From: Saccharopolyspora rosea
Lineage (GTDB): Bacteria > Actinomycetota > Actinomycetes > Mycobacteriales > Pseudonocardiaceae
Assembly: GCF_025643595.1 (NCBI RefSeq)
Contig: NZ_CP102826.1
Span: 4,836,001 to 4,900,000, forward strand
DNA: 64,000 nt
Reading direction: 5' to 3'
Part shown: positions 29,377 through 38,440 of the stretch, piece by piece
Layout of the letters: each line of letters starts with the position of its first letter
How positions within the stretch are numbered: position 1 is the first letter of the stretch
Program-made: the position numbers and the translations under genes
The notes under the pieces: generated by a model
Seen by the model: only the letters and a program-made list of their open reading frames with translations
Database searches by the model: none
Told to the model about the DNA's origin: nothing

Positions 29377-30590
29377 CGCTCGTCGGTGCGGAACGCCGGG
29401 TAGCGCATCAGGTGCAGCGCCCCGGCGCCGAACCGGTCCACCAGCGCGTCGACCAGCTGCGAGGCGTAGTCGGCGAGGTCGGACATCCCGGCGGCCTCGG
29501 CGTCGTCGCGCAGGTGCCGCCACCGGTCCACCAGCGCCGTGCTGCGCCGCGGCGAGGGCATGTGCAGGTCGATCGGCCGGTCCGTCTCGCCCGTGCGCGG
29601 CAGGAACCACCAGGTGGACACCCACACCCACAGCAGCTGGGCGTGGAACAGCCGGGGCAGCAGCACCTCGTCGTCGTCCAGCTCCGGCCACACCTCGGCG
29701 ACCTCCGACCGCCAGGTCGCCAACATGCTCTCGGCGAGGTTGTCCGGCAGCGCGTAGGAGCACCACGACGACGGGAACGGGTACTGCAGGTACGCGGCGT
29801 CGAGCGCGACGTCGCGCACGCAACCCCACTCGAAGTCCAGGAACCGCACGCCGGTGCCGGTGACCAGGCTGTTGTCCGGGCAGATGTCCGACGGGCTGAA
29901 AGCCCGGTAGCGGCTGGAGTCGAGCAGCTCGGCCGCCTCGGTGAGCCGGTCCAGGACCGGGCGCGGCGTGCTGGTCGACAGCGTCTGCTCCAGCAGGCCG
30001 GGCAGTTCGTCGATGGCCCGCACGATGTCGTCGGCCACCGGGTCCGTCCAGGACTTCGCGCCGAGCCGGCGCATCAGCGCGTCGAAGTCGGCCTCGCACC
30101 CGGCGGTGGTGCAGTGCAGCCGACCGAGCGCCCGGGCCCACGCCAGCAGGGCGCGCTCGGCGACCCGGGGGTCGTCGGCGAACAGCACGTCGGCCAGCGT
30201 GGAACCGCGGCCCAGATCTTCGAGGACCAGCACCCGCTCGCCCGCGTCGTGCGCGATCAGCTCCGGTCCCACCCGGGCCTCCGGCGGGAGCGCGGTGGTG
30301 AGCTGGCAGCTCGCGGCCTCGTGCGCGAACGGGTCGGAACGGGCCTGCTCCGGGCAGGCGCCGTAGTGCTTGACCACGAGGGTGCGCGGCAGCTCGAACG
30401 GCGACTCGGCGACCCTCACCCGCATCACGACCGAACGGTCGCTGCCACCGAGGTCCTCGGCATCGGCTAGCCGAACCGGAGCTCCCGTCCGCTTGCTGAG
30501 CACGGCTTCCGCGGTACCGACGGTGTCGGTCACCTCGGAGCTCGCCGGGACGCGAACCTCCGGGGGGCCGGTGGTGATCTCCACGCTCAT
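29373..30590 (-). CDS. APH-fold phosphotransferase (aminoglycoside/choline kinase superfamily)
   Basis: The 405-residue protein has the eukaryotic-like kinase fold: ATP-binding Lys in LVVKHYGA, hinge ERVLVLEDLG, catalytic loop SPSDICPDN and metal-binding LDFEWG. The usual HGDxHxxN reads PSDICPDN, keeping the catalytic Asp and the Asn while both histidine positions differ. The substrate is unknown; it could phosphorylate a small molecule or act in self-resistance with the coupled acetyltransferase. The ATG has a GGAGA before it. Confidence 0.75.
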   Translation of the reverse strand: MSVEITTGPPEVRVPASSEVTDTVGTAEAVLSKRTGAPVRLADAEDLGGSDRSVVMRVRVAESPFELPRTLVVKHYGACPEQARSDPFAHEAASCQLTTALPPEARVGPELIAHDAGERVLVLEDLGRGSTLADVLFADDPRVAERALLAWARALGRLHCTTAGCEADFDALMRRLGAKSWTDPVADDIVRAIDELPGLLEQTLSTSTPRPVLDRLTEAAELLDSSRYRAFSPSDICPDNSLVTGTGVRFLDFEWGCVRDVALDAAYLQYPFPSSWCSYALPDNLAESMLATWRSEVAEVWPELDDDEVLLPRLFHAQLLWVWVSTWWFLPRTGETDRPIDLHMPSPRRSTALVDRWRHLRDDAEAAGMSDLADYASQLVDALVDRFGAGALHLMRYPAFRTDER

Positions 30591-30809
30591 CGTCTCCAGA
30601 CACTACCCCCACAACGTGAACCCGAACGGGCATGACCGGTCAAGTGACACACAACTGGTTAGCACCCGTAACCGCTGCGTGTCCGCCGTGCGGAGCCGAC
30701 GGTCATGCTCGTCCCACATGGGATGTACCCATCCCCCAGAGCGTGACGGAACTCGGCGACGCTCGCGTTGCATCGCGGCGAAAACCCGACCACGCCCGAT
30801 CGCCGAACG

Positions 30810-31751
30810 TCACAACAGTTCGCGGGTGGGAACTCGATCGCGCGACCCGGAACGGCGGCGGCGCACCACCAGGACCGCGGCCGCCGCCGTCACGATGCCC
30901 AGCAGGTTCACCGCGAGCTGCGCGGTCGACCCCAGGCACTGCCACCAGTCCCCCAGCGTCGCCGCCACCACCGCGTACCCGGCGGCGGGCACGGTCGTCA
31001 CGGAGATGAACACGCCCACCAGCACGGCCGACTTCGCCGAGGTCAGCGACAGCATGCCCGCCGCGCCCGCGAGCAGCGCGACGATCAGCGAGGACCAGCC
31101 GACGTGGTAGATGAACGACACCTGGCTCTGCGCGGGCAGCGCCCGCAGTTCGAGCAGACCGGTCCACTCGGCCGCGAACGCGGCCACCCCGGTCACGGCC
31201 ATGGCCACCGGGAATCCCACCGCGAGCGCGGCCAGCGCCCGCCGCACCAGCAACCAGCGGCGCGCCACCAGGCCGACCGCCAGCGCCGCCAGCGGGCCGA
31301 ACTCGGGGCCGACGACCATCGCGCCCACGATCGTGATCGGCGAGTCGGTCACCACGCCGATCGCGGCGAGCACGCAGGCGATCGACAGGAACGCCAGGAA
31401 CGTGCCACCGAGCCGGGACTCCTCGCCGGTGCGGGCGACCAGCTCGTCCCACACCACGGCGTCGTCGGGCTCCCCGGGCACCGCCGCCTCGGCGCGCTCC
31501 CCGGCCGCCGACAGCGTCGTGCCCGCATCGGTGAGCACCACCGCGCCGGCCCGCGCGAGGTCGGTCGCGTCGATCGCGTCGAGCACCGCGTCGGCGGACG
31601 CCCGCGTCAGGTACGCCTCGACGACGTCACCTTCGGGTTCCAGCGCGGCACCGCGCGAGACGACCACGTGCGCCACGCCGGGATCGGCGCGCACGGCGCG
31701 GAGCACGTGGTCGGTGCGCTCGGGAGGGCAGAGGACCCGCAGCTGCAGCAC
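30810..31751 (-). CDS. DUF389 family membrane protein
   Basis: The 313-residue protein has a soluble N-terminal domain (about 1-115) and five to six membrane segments, with ITIVGAMVVGPEFGPLAALAVGL as the family hallmark. It fits the TIGR00341/DUF389 group of unknown function. The GTG at 31751 gives MLQLRVLCPPERTD; a CTG at 31766 overlapping the aspS stop is an alternative. It is directly downstream of aspS and likely co-transcribed. Confidence 0.8.
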   Translation of the reverse strand: MLQLRVLCPPERTDHVLRAVRADPGVAHVVVSRGAALEPEGDVVEAYLTRASADAVLDAIDATDLARAGAVVLTDAGTTLSAAGERAEAAVPGEPDDAVVWDELVARTGEESRLGGTFLAFLSIACVLAAIGVVTDSPITIVGAMVVGPEFGPLAALAVGLVARRWLLVRRALAALAVGFPVAMAVTGVAAFAAEWTGLLELRALPAQSQVSFIYHVGWSSLIVALLAGAAGMLSLTSAKSAVLVGVFISVTTVPAAGYAVVAATLGDWWQCLGSTAQLAVNLLGIVTAAAAVLVVRRRRSGSRDRVPTRELL

Positions 31752-31762
31752 GAGGGCGCGGG

Positions 31763-33583
31763 TCAGCCCTGCTTCTCGACCACGGTCTGCGGCTGGAGCG
31801 AGATGCCCTCGGTGGCCTTGGTGGCCGCGGGCTTGGCGTCCACCCCGGCCTCCTTGCGCTGCTCGGCGGTGATCGGCGCGGGCGCACCGGTCAGCGGGTC
31901 GTAGCCGCCGCCGCTCTTGGGGAACGCGATCACGTCGCGCAGCGAGGCGGCACCGGCCAGCAGCATGCAGATCCGGTCCCAGCCGAAGGCGATGCCGCCG
32001 TGCGGCGGCGGGCCGTACTTGAACGCCTCCAGCAGGAAGCCGAACTTCTCCTGCGCCTGCTCGTCGGAGATGCCCAGCACGTTGAACACCCGCCGCTGGA
32101 CGTCCGAGCGGTGCACGCGGATCGACCCGCCGCCGATCTCGTTGCCGTTGCAGACGATGTCGTAGGCGCAGGCCAGCGCGCTCTCCGGGTCCTGGTCGAA
32201 GGTGTCGGCCCACTCCGCGTTCGGCGCGGTGAACGGGTGGTGCACCGCGGTCCACCGGCCGGTGCCGACCGCGACGTCCTCGGTCTCGCTGACCGGCTCG
32301 AACATCGGCGCGTCCACGACCCAGACGAACGACCACGCGTCGTGGTCGATCAGGCCGCAGTGCTCCCCGATCTCCAGCCGCGCGGCACCGAGCAGCGCGC
32401 GGGCCGAGGACCGCTCGCCGGCGGCGAAGAACACGCAGTCGCCCGGGTTGGCGCCGACGGCCTTGGCCAGGCCCTCGCGCTCGGCCTCCGACAGGTTCTT
32501 GGCGACCGGGCCGGACAGCGTCCCGTCCTCGCCGACGAGCACGTAGGCCAGGCCCTTGGCACCGCGCTGCTTGGCCCAGTCCTGCCAGGCGTCGAGCTGG
32601 CGGCGGGGCTGGTCGGCACCACCGGGCATGACGACCGCGCCGACGTACGGCGCCTGGAACACCCGGAACGGGGTGTCGGCGAAGTACTCGGTCATCTCGG
32701 TCAGTTCGAGACCGAAGCGCAGGTCGGGCTTGTCCGTGCCGTACTTGGCCATCGCGTCGGCGTAGGTCATCCGCGGCACCGGCCGCGGGATCTCGTACCC
32801 GGCCAGCCCGCTCCACAGCGACGCCAGGATCTGCTCGCCGAGCTCGATCACGTCGTCCTGCTCGACGAAGCTCATCTCGATGTCGAGCTGGGTGAACTCG
32901 GGCTGGCGGTCGGCGCGGAAGTCCTCGTCGCGGTAGCAGCGCGCGATCTGGAAGTAGCGCTCCAGGCCGCCGACCATGAGCAGCTGCTTGAACAGCTGCG
33001 GGGACTGCGGCAGCGCGTACCAGTTGCCCGGCTGGAGGCGGGCGGGGATGAGGAAGTCGCGGGCGCCCTCCGGCGTCGAGCGCGTCATGGTCGGCGTCTC
33101 GACCTCGACGAAGTCGCGCCCGTGCAAAACCTCGCGCGCGATCCGGTTGATCTCGCTGCGCATCCGCATGATCCGCGCGGGCTCGGCGCGCCGCAGGTCC
33201 AGGTAGCGGTGCTTGAGGCGGATCTCCTCGCCGACCTCCAGGTGCTCGTCCAGCGGGAACGGCAGCGGCGCGGCCTCGGACAGCACCTCCAGGTCGGTGG
33301 CGGTGACCTCGATCTCGCCGGTGGCGATCTCGGGGTTCTCGTTGCCCTCCGGGCGCCGCACGACCTCACCGGTGACCCGGACGCAGAACTCGGCGCGCAG
33401 CCGGTGCGCGCGCTCGGCCATCTCGCCCTCGCGGAACACGACCTGGGAGACGCCCGAGGCGTCGCGCAGATCGATGAAGATCACGCCACCGTGATCGCGA
33501 CGGCGCGCCACCCAGCCCGTGAGGGTGACGGTCTGCCCGGCATGACCGGCGCGGAGCGATCCGGCCTCGTGCGTGCGCATCAC
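31763..33583 (-). CDS. aspS: Aspartyl-tRNA synthetase (probably non-discriminating, Asp/Asn)
   Basis: This class II synthetase of 606 residues has an N-terminal OB-fold (about 15-105, [20 protein letters not shown]), the catalytic core with motif 2 [18 protein letters not shown], a GAD insertion domain (about 290-420) and motif 3 GGIAFGWDR. Bacterial-type enzymes in actinobacteria often also charge tRNA-Asn together with GatCAB; that is known for the group, not visible here. The start is GTG at 33583 or ATG at 33580. Confidence 0.96.
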   Translation of the reverse strand: MMRTHEAGSLRAGHAGQTVTLTGWVARRRDHGGVIFIDLRDASGVSQVVFREGEMAERAHRLRAEFCVRVTGEVVRRPEGNENPEIATGEIEVTATDLEVLSEAAPLPFPLDEHLEVGEEIRLKHRYLDLRRAEPARIMRMRSEINRIAREVLHGRDFVEVETPTMTRSTPEGARDFLIPARLQPGNWYALPQSPQLFKQLLMVGGLERYFQIARCYRDEDFRADRQPEFTQLDIEMSFVEQDDVIELGEQILASLWSGLAGYEIPRPVPRMTYADAMAKYGTDKPDLRFGLELTEMTEYFADTPFRVFQAPYVGAVVMPGGADQPRRQLDAWQDWAKQRGAKGLAYVLVGEDGTLSGPVAKNLSEAEREGLAKAVGANPGDCVFFAAGERSSARALLGAARLEIGEHCGLIDHDAWSFVWVVDAPMFEPVSETEDVAVGTGRWTAVHHPFTAPNAEWADTFDQDPESALACAYDIVCNGNEIGGGSIRVHRSDVQRRVFNVLGISDEQAQEKFGFLLEAFKYGPPPHGGIAFGWDRICMLLAGAASLRDVIAFPKSGGGYDPLTGAPAPITAEQRKEAGVDAKPAATKATEGISLQPQTVVEKQG

Positions 33584-33891
33584 GGGTTCTCAGGCTCCTC
33601 TTCGACGTGGACTGCGGCACTTGGCGATGTTGCGGGCGTCCTCGACGCGACGCGCCCGCCGGTGTGGGCACAGCAGCTCGGACGCAGGACAACAAGGCTA
33701 GCCAACGAGCGGCGGGCGGCGTCCACCAGGCTCGCCCGGCGGCGGCCGACGGGTGCGGCGGTCCCAACGACCGGACACCAAATGGTCGATACCAATTCGC
33801 CGACCGGCGTTCCACAATTCAGCTGTTTCGTATCACGTTCAACGAACAGGTGGGCGTTGCCGACGAGTTCGAGCAACGGTTCATCGCCAGC

Positions 33892-33984
33892 TTAAGTTCG
33901 GCGCAGATCCGCCTTAAGTATGAGAAGGGATCTGGAATTCGGTCGTTGCAGACGGTAGATCCACTGATTAGGTTAAGTTCGAAC
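33892..33984. repeat. Three direct TTAAGT boxes, candidate operators
   Basis: TTAAGTTCG occurs at 33892-33900 and 33973-33981, and TTAAGTA at 33914-33920. The first two starts are 22 bases apart, about two helical turns. The last is followed by AAC to make the palindrome GTTCGAAC. GTTCGAAC also recurs at 35057-35064, just after the regulator gene. Confidence 0.5.
33946..33974 (+). promoter_or_regulatory. Sigma-70-type promoter of the orphan HTH regulator
   Basis: TTGCAG (33946-33951), a 17-base spacer and TAGGTT (33969-33974) form a good promoter 32 bases before the ATG. A TTAAGTTCGAAC box (33973-33984) overlaps the -10 end and start site, a position suited to a repressor. Confidence 0.65.
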
Positions 33985-34006
33985 TCGGCGGACACGAGGA
34001 GTAACG

Positions 34007-35053
34007 ATGACCGGCCCGAAGACCGCGGACCGCCCGACCACCCGCACGACCGTCCGCGCCCCGGCGCAACGGGAGAACGCGCTGTCGGCCGAGCTCTCCG
34101 AACTGCTGCGCACCGGACCGTTCGAGGCAGCGCTGCGCGCGGCGATCCGGGCCAGCCGGTTGAGCCTGGAACGCATCCAGCACCGCCTGCGCGCTCGCGG
34201 CACCCCGGTGAGCATCACCGCCCTCAGCTACTGGCAGTCCGGTCGGCGCCGCCCCGAGCGCCCGGACTCGCTGCTGGCGCTGCAACAGCTGGAGCAGGTC
34301 CTCGGCGTCCCGGCCGGGTCGCTGTCGGCGCTGCTCGGACCGCCGCGCCCGCGCGGGCGCACCCGGCAGGCCCCGGCGGACACCCCACCGCTGAGCGCGC
34401 TGTGGTCGGAGAACGAGTCGGCGGCGGAACTGCTCACCAAGATCGACACCAGCCACGACAGCAAGCTGACCCGGTTGAGCCACCACGACGTGGTGCACGT
34501 CGACCAGCGCGGCGAGCTGCGCAAGATCCGGACCCGCAAGCTGGTGCGCGCCGAGGCCAACGACGTGGACCGGTGGGTGATCATGTTCGACGGGGCCTCG
34601 TCGAACGAGACGCCGCCGATCATCCGGCCGATCCGCTCGTGCCGCCTGGGGCAGGTGCTCACCGACCACGCCCGCGACCTGGTCGTGGCGGAGCTGCTGT
34701 TCGACCGCCCGCTGGCCCGCGGCGAGACGCTGCTGCTGGAGTACGAGATCATCGACCCGCCGACGGGCGCGGACGAGGGCGACCACACCTTCTGCCGCCT
34801 GTTCCGGCTGCCAGTGCGGCAGTACGTGCTGGAGCTGCAGTTCGACCCGGCGCACCCGCCGGCGCGCTGCATGAGCTACGTCGGCGACTCGGCCTGCAAC
34901 GAGACCGAACCTCCCAAACCGCTCACGGTCGACCGCTTCGGGCGCACGCACGCCGTGGCACTGGACTTCGGCATGGGAGTGTTCGGCGTGCGCTGGGATC
35001 CCGAGGAGGACCTCGGCGAGCACAGCGCACCGGCTCGCATCACCGCACGTTAA
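34007..35053 (+). CDS. HTH-domain protein with a large unassigned C-terminal domain
   Basis: The 348-residue protein has an XRE-like HTH (about 38-105; SLERIQHRLRARGTPVSITALSYWQSG) near a basic N terminus. The C-terminal domain (about 130-335) is rich in beta-strand, with HHDVVHVDQRGELRKIRTRK and VLELQFDPAHPPARC. Similar HTH plus beta-domain proteins are frequent in actinomycetes but have no known function. GAGGAG stands five bases before the ATG. The gene is alone and has its own strong promoter. Confidence 0.75.
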   Translation: MTGPKTADRPTTRTTVRAPAQRENALSAELSELLRTGPFEAALRAAIRASRLSLERIQHRLRARGTPVSITALSYWQSGRRRPERPDSLLALQQLEQVLGVPAGSLSALLGPPRPRGRTRQAPADTPPLSALWSENESAAELLTKIDTSHDSKLTRLSHHDVVHVDQRGELRKIRTRKLVRAEANDVDRWVIMFDGASSNETPPIIRPIRSCRLGQVLTDHARDLVVAELLFDRPLARGETLLLEYEIIDPPTGADEGDHTFCRLFRLPVRQYVLELQFDPAHPPARCMSYVGDSACNETEPPKPLTVDRFGRTHAVALDFGMGVFGVRWDPEEDLGEHSAPARITAR

Positions 35054-35246
35054 CCCGTTCGAACAGCAGATCGCTACACAGCGTGACGACCCTGTTCGAT
35101 ACCACCCCGGCCGGAACAGCGGGCGAACAGTCGCTGATGGTTCACATTTCCGAAACATCAGCGGCGATTCGCCGACACTTCAAGAAAACGATTTCCCTCC
35201 CTTTCTAACGAAAATCATTTGCAATTCAGCGCCTTTTCACCGCGCC

Positions 35247-36320
35247 TCACAGCAAACTGAGCTGGCGCACTCCGTCCGCCTCGGACGCGCTTTCCGCGGT
35301 CTCCACCTCCCGGAAGCGCTCGGCGCGCGGTGGCCCGGCCATCCCGTGGCGGCGCTTCGCCTCGGCCACCCGGTCGAGTACCTCCCGCTGGTACGACTTC
35401 GGCAGGTACGACCCCTCCCGGTACAGCCGCGCGTACATCCGCACCAGTTCCGGGTGCTCCCGCTGCAACCACGCCCGGTACCACTCCCGCGCCCCCGGCC
35501 GCAGGTGCAGCACCAGCGGCGTCACGTTCGCGGCCCCCGCTGCCGCCAGCTCCCGCACGGTCTCGTCGATCTGCTCCGGCGAATCGCTGAGGCCCGGCAG
35601 GATCGGCGCCATCAACACCGAACACCCGACCCCGACGTCGGCGAACCGACGCACCACGTCCAACCGCCGCCGCGGCGACGGCGTGCCGGGCTCGACGGCC
35701 CGCCACAACCGCTCGTCGACCGACCCCACCGACACCGCCACCGACACGTCGCTCACCTCAGCCGCCTGCGAGATCAGGTCCACGTCCCGCAGGATCAACG
35801 TCCCCTTGGTCAGGATCGAGAACGGATTCGCCCGATCCCGCAGCGCCGCGATGATCTCCCGCATCAGCCGGTAACGCCCCTCCGCGCGCTGGTAGGGATC
35901 GGTGTTCGTGCCCATCGCGATCGCCTCACCGGCCCACCGCGGACTCGCCAGCTCCCTGCGCAACAACGCCCCGGCGTTGACCTTCACCACGATCTTGCTG
36001 TCGAAATCATGGCCCGCATCCAGGTCCAAATACGTGTGCGTGCGCCTTGCGAAGCAATAGATGCACGCATGGCTGCATCCTCTGTAAGGATTCACCGTCC
36101 ACCGGAACGGCACGGGCGACGCCCCGGGCACCCGGTTGATGATCGACTTCGCGTGCACCTCGATCGCGTAGGCGTCCGCCGTGCCTGCCTCGATCGGCAC
36201 CGGCTCCGGCATCCGCAGGCCGGCGCGGCCGCTCCCCCGCTCCGCGGCGGCCTCCGGCAGGTCCAAGGGCAGCTCCGGGGCACTCCCCGGCGCCGTCACC
36301 CGTTGCTGCTCCCATCGCAT
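35247..36320 (-). CDS. Radical SAM protein, Rv2578c/SplB-related family
   Basis: The 357-residue protein binds a 4Fe-4S cluster through CSHACIYC, written as NPYRGCSHACIYCFARRTH, and should generate a 5'-deoxyadenosyl radical from AdoMet. The downstream AMGTNTDPYQRAEG and ILTKGTLILRDVDLI segments match the Rv2578c-type family, which is related to spore photoproduct lyase. The reaction is unknown. ATG at 36320 gives the typical MRWEQQRV. It is divergent from the YibE/F-like gene. Confidence 0.85.
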   Translation of the reverse strand: MRWEQQRVTAPGSAPELPLDLPEAAAERGSGRAGLRMPEPVPIEAGTADAYAIEVHAKSIINRVPGASPVPFRWTVNPYRGCSHACIYCFARRTHTYLDLDAGHDFDSKIVVKVNAGALLRRELASPRWAGEAIAMGTNTDPYQRAEGRYRLMREIIAALRDRANPFSILTKGTLILRDVDLISQAAEVSDVSVAVSVGSVDERLWRAVEPGTPSPRRRLDVVRRFADVGVGCSVLMAPILPGLSDSPEQIDETVRELAAAGAANVTPLVLHLRPGAREWYRAWLQREHPELVRMYARLYREGSYLPKSYQREVLDRVAEAKRRHGMAGPPRAERFREVETAESASEADGVRQLSLL

Positions 36321-36459
36321 GGTTCGATTCGAACACAGTTTCGAGATCAAGTCGAGCGCTACCAGCCGAACGAGTGATGCCCGCCACCGGGAGGAGCGCA
36401 CCGCCCGGGAAACCCCGCGCCACGGGCCCCTGCCGGGGGTTCCCGGATGGTGCGTTCCC

Positions 36460-36474
36460 CATAATTGGCGGGTG
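36460..36474 (+). promoter_or_regulatory. Candidate leaderless promoter of the YibE/F-like gene
   Basis: CATAAT (36460-36465) ends six bases before the GTG start at 36472, so transcription would begin at or next to the start codon. There is no Shine-Dalgarno and no clear -35. Confidence 0.4.
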
Positions 36475-37848
36475 ATCGAGCGCCGGGCGGAGTCAGGAGG
36501 TCCTGCGGGGCGTCGGCGCCCGGAGCCGACCGGGCACGGCCATGGACACGGGCACGGTCACGACCACCGCAGCGCGCCGGCATCGCGGCAGGTCAAGGTC
36601 GTGCTCGCGGTGGCGCTGGCGCCCTTCGCGATCGCCGCGCTCGTCGGCGTCCTGGTGCTCTACCCGTTCGGGCACCACCAGCGCAGCGGTGCCGATCTCG
36701 GGTTCGGGCAGCAGCCGGTGAACGCCGAGGTGGTGGCCGCGGCGGCGAGCCCGTGCACCCGCGGCGGCCCGGCCGCGGACGGCTGCGTCGCGTTGCGGGT
36801 GACGTTGCAGGACGGTCCGGCGGCGGGCCGGACCATCGAGCAGGTGGTGCCCACCGACCCGAGCACGCCGCGATTCGCCGTCGGCGACGACGTGGTGCTC
36901 AGCTACACCGGCGGCAGCACCACCGACCCGGCGTCGTACCAGGTCGTCGACTACCAGCGCGGCGGTCCGCTGCTGGTGCTGGCGCTGGTGTTCGCCGCCG
37001 CGGTGCTCGTGCTCGGGCGCTGGCAGGGGTTCGCGGCGCTCGTCGCGCTGGGGCTGAGCTTCGTGGTGCTGGTCGGGTTCGTGCTCCCGGCGATCCTCGC
37101 CGGGGAGGACCCGCTGCTGGTCGCGGTCGTCGGCGCCGGGCTGATCATGTTCGCGGTGCTGTACCTGACGCACGGCTTCTCCGCTCGCACCTCGACGGCG
37201 GTGCTCGGCACGCTGCTGAGCCTGGGGCTGATCGGCCTGCTCAGCGCCCTGTTCGCGGCGTGGACCCGGCTCACCGGGCTCGACGAGGACACCGCCAGCC
37301 TCATCGGCGCGCTGGGCACTCCGATCGACGCGCGCGGCCTGCTGCTGGCCGGGGTCGTCATCGGCGCGCTCGGCGTCCTCGACGACGTGACCGTCACCCA
37401 GACCAGCGCGGTGTGGGAACTGCGCCGGGCCAACCCGGCGCTGTCCTGGCGGCGGCTCTACCTCGCCGGGCTGCGCATCGGCCGCGACCACGTGTCGTCC
37501 GCGGTCAACACGCTCGTGCTGGCCTACGCGGGCGCCGCGCTCCCGCTGCTGCTCGCCTACTCGCTGTCCGGCCGCGGGTTCGGCGAGATCGTCGGTTCGC
37601 AGGCCGTGGCCCAGGAAGTGGTGCGCACCCTCGTCGGCAGCATCGGACTGGTCGCGGCCGTGCCGATCACGACCGCCATCGCCGCCGCGGTGGCGGTCCG
37701 GGAGACCCCGGAACCGGTGACCACCGACGACTCGGTCGCCACCCGCGTGCGCCGGGCCGTCGCGACCGGCGCGACGACCGCGACGGTGTTCCGGGACGAG
37801 CTCAGCGGTCCAACGCGGCGACGAACCGGGCCACGGCGTCCGGGCTGA
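36472..37848 (+). CDS. YibE/F-like membrane protein with an N-terminal His repeat
   Basis: The 458-residue protein has a hydrophilic N terminus with six alternating histidines (residues 22-32), a first membrane segment (about 43-64), an extracytoplasmic domain (about 65-165) and about seven further membrane segments of the YibE/F family (GVLDDVTVTQTSAVWEL is typical). The function of the family is unknown. The His repeat may bind Zn, Ni or Co. Its 3' end overlaps the convergent downstream gene by 47 bases. Confidence 0.82.
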   Translation: MIERRAESGGPAGRRRPEPTGHGHGHGHGHDHRSAPASRQVKVVLAVALAPFAIAALVGVLVLYPFGHHQRSGADLGFGQQPVNAEVVAAAASPCTRGGPAADGCVALRVTLQDGPAAGRTIEQVVPTDPSTPRFAVGDDVVLSYTGGSTTDPASYQVVDYQRGGPLLVLALVFAAAVLVLGRWQGFAALVALGLSFVVLVGFVLPAILAGEDPLLVAVVGAGLIMFAVLYLTHGFSARTSTAVLGTLLSLGLIGLLSALFAAWTRLTGLDEDTASLIGALGTPIDARGLLLAGVVIGALGVLDDVTVTQTSAVWELRRANPALSWRRLYLAGLRIGRDHVSSAVNTLVLAYAGAALPLLLAYSLSGRGFGEIVGSQAVAQEVVRTLVGSIGLVAAVPITTAIAAAVAVRETPEPVTTDDSVATRVRRAVATGATTATVFRDELSGPTRRRTGPRRPG

Positions 37849-38440
37849 GCTTCTGCGCCATCCGCCCCTGCGGCGCCAGCGACGCCAGCCGGTACAGCGG
37901 CCGGTCCGGCGGGGCGTCGCCGCGGGCCTCGGCCCGCAGCTGCGCCACGATCAGCTCGGACAGCACCAGCGACCGCGTGTCGGGCGCGGTCGCCAGCGCG
38001 TCCGCGAGGCGGCGCAGCGCGTAGACGCCGAGCTCGCGGCCCCCGGTCCCCGCGTACATCGCGAGCGCGACGCTGATCGCCCTGCCCTGGGGCGGCCCGG
38101 CGACCAGCAGGTTCACCGTCCGCGCGCCGCGCATGTCGGTGACGAAGACCTCCAGCCGCTCGGCGGTGCGCAGGTCGACCACGCGGGTCCCGAGCGCGCG
38201 CGCCGAGACCTCCGTCCCGCTCAGCCGCAACGTCTTGCGCGACTCGGTCCAGGCCAGCAGCACCAGCGGCAGCCCGACGGCCGCGACGGTGCTGCCGAAC
38301 CCCACCGGACCGGCGAACAGCCCGACCACCCCGCCCAGCGCGGCGGCCACCACCAGACCGGCGATCGCCACGTTGCGGCCGCGGGTGCGAACCGTCGCGC
38401 GGTCCAGCAGGTCCAGCGGGACGGGTTCGTCCGAACTCAT
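37802..38440 (-). CDS. Membrane-anchored protein of the hisS cluster, PH-like
   Basis: The 212-residue protein has two membrane segments near the N terminus (about 23-65) and a soluble C-terminal part with a pattern similar to bacterial PH-like domains ([21 protein letters not shown]). Function is unknown. Its ATG overlaps the hisS stop codon (ATGA), and its end overlaps the convergent YibE/F-like gene. Confidence 0.7.
   Translation of the reverse strand: MSSDEPVPLDLLDRATVRTRGRNVAIAGLVVAAALGGVVGLFAGPVGFGSTVAAVGLPLVLLAWTESRKTLRLSGTEVSARALGTRVVDLRTAERLEVFVTDMRGARTVNLLVAGPPQGRAISVALAMYAGTGGRELGVYALRRLADALATAPDTRSLVLSELIVAQLRAEARGDAPPDRPLYRLASLAPQGRMAQKLSPDAVARFVAALDR

Larger units (their letters stand above)
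33584..34006. other. 423-base gap with a promoter and repeated TTAAGT boxes
   Basis: The left half (33584-33830) is the aspS upstream region. The right half is AT-rich for this genome and holds three TTAAGT boxes (33892, 33914, 33973) and the promoter listed separately, reading into the HTH gene. No open frame with coding-like base use was found. Confidence 0.6.

Noticed and set aside
36318..36335. GGTTCGATTCGAACAC at the radical SAM start, considered as an SOS box
   Set aside because: The half-sites are in the wrong order (GTTC...GAAC); a LexA box needs GAAC-N4-GTTC.
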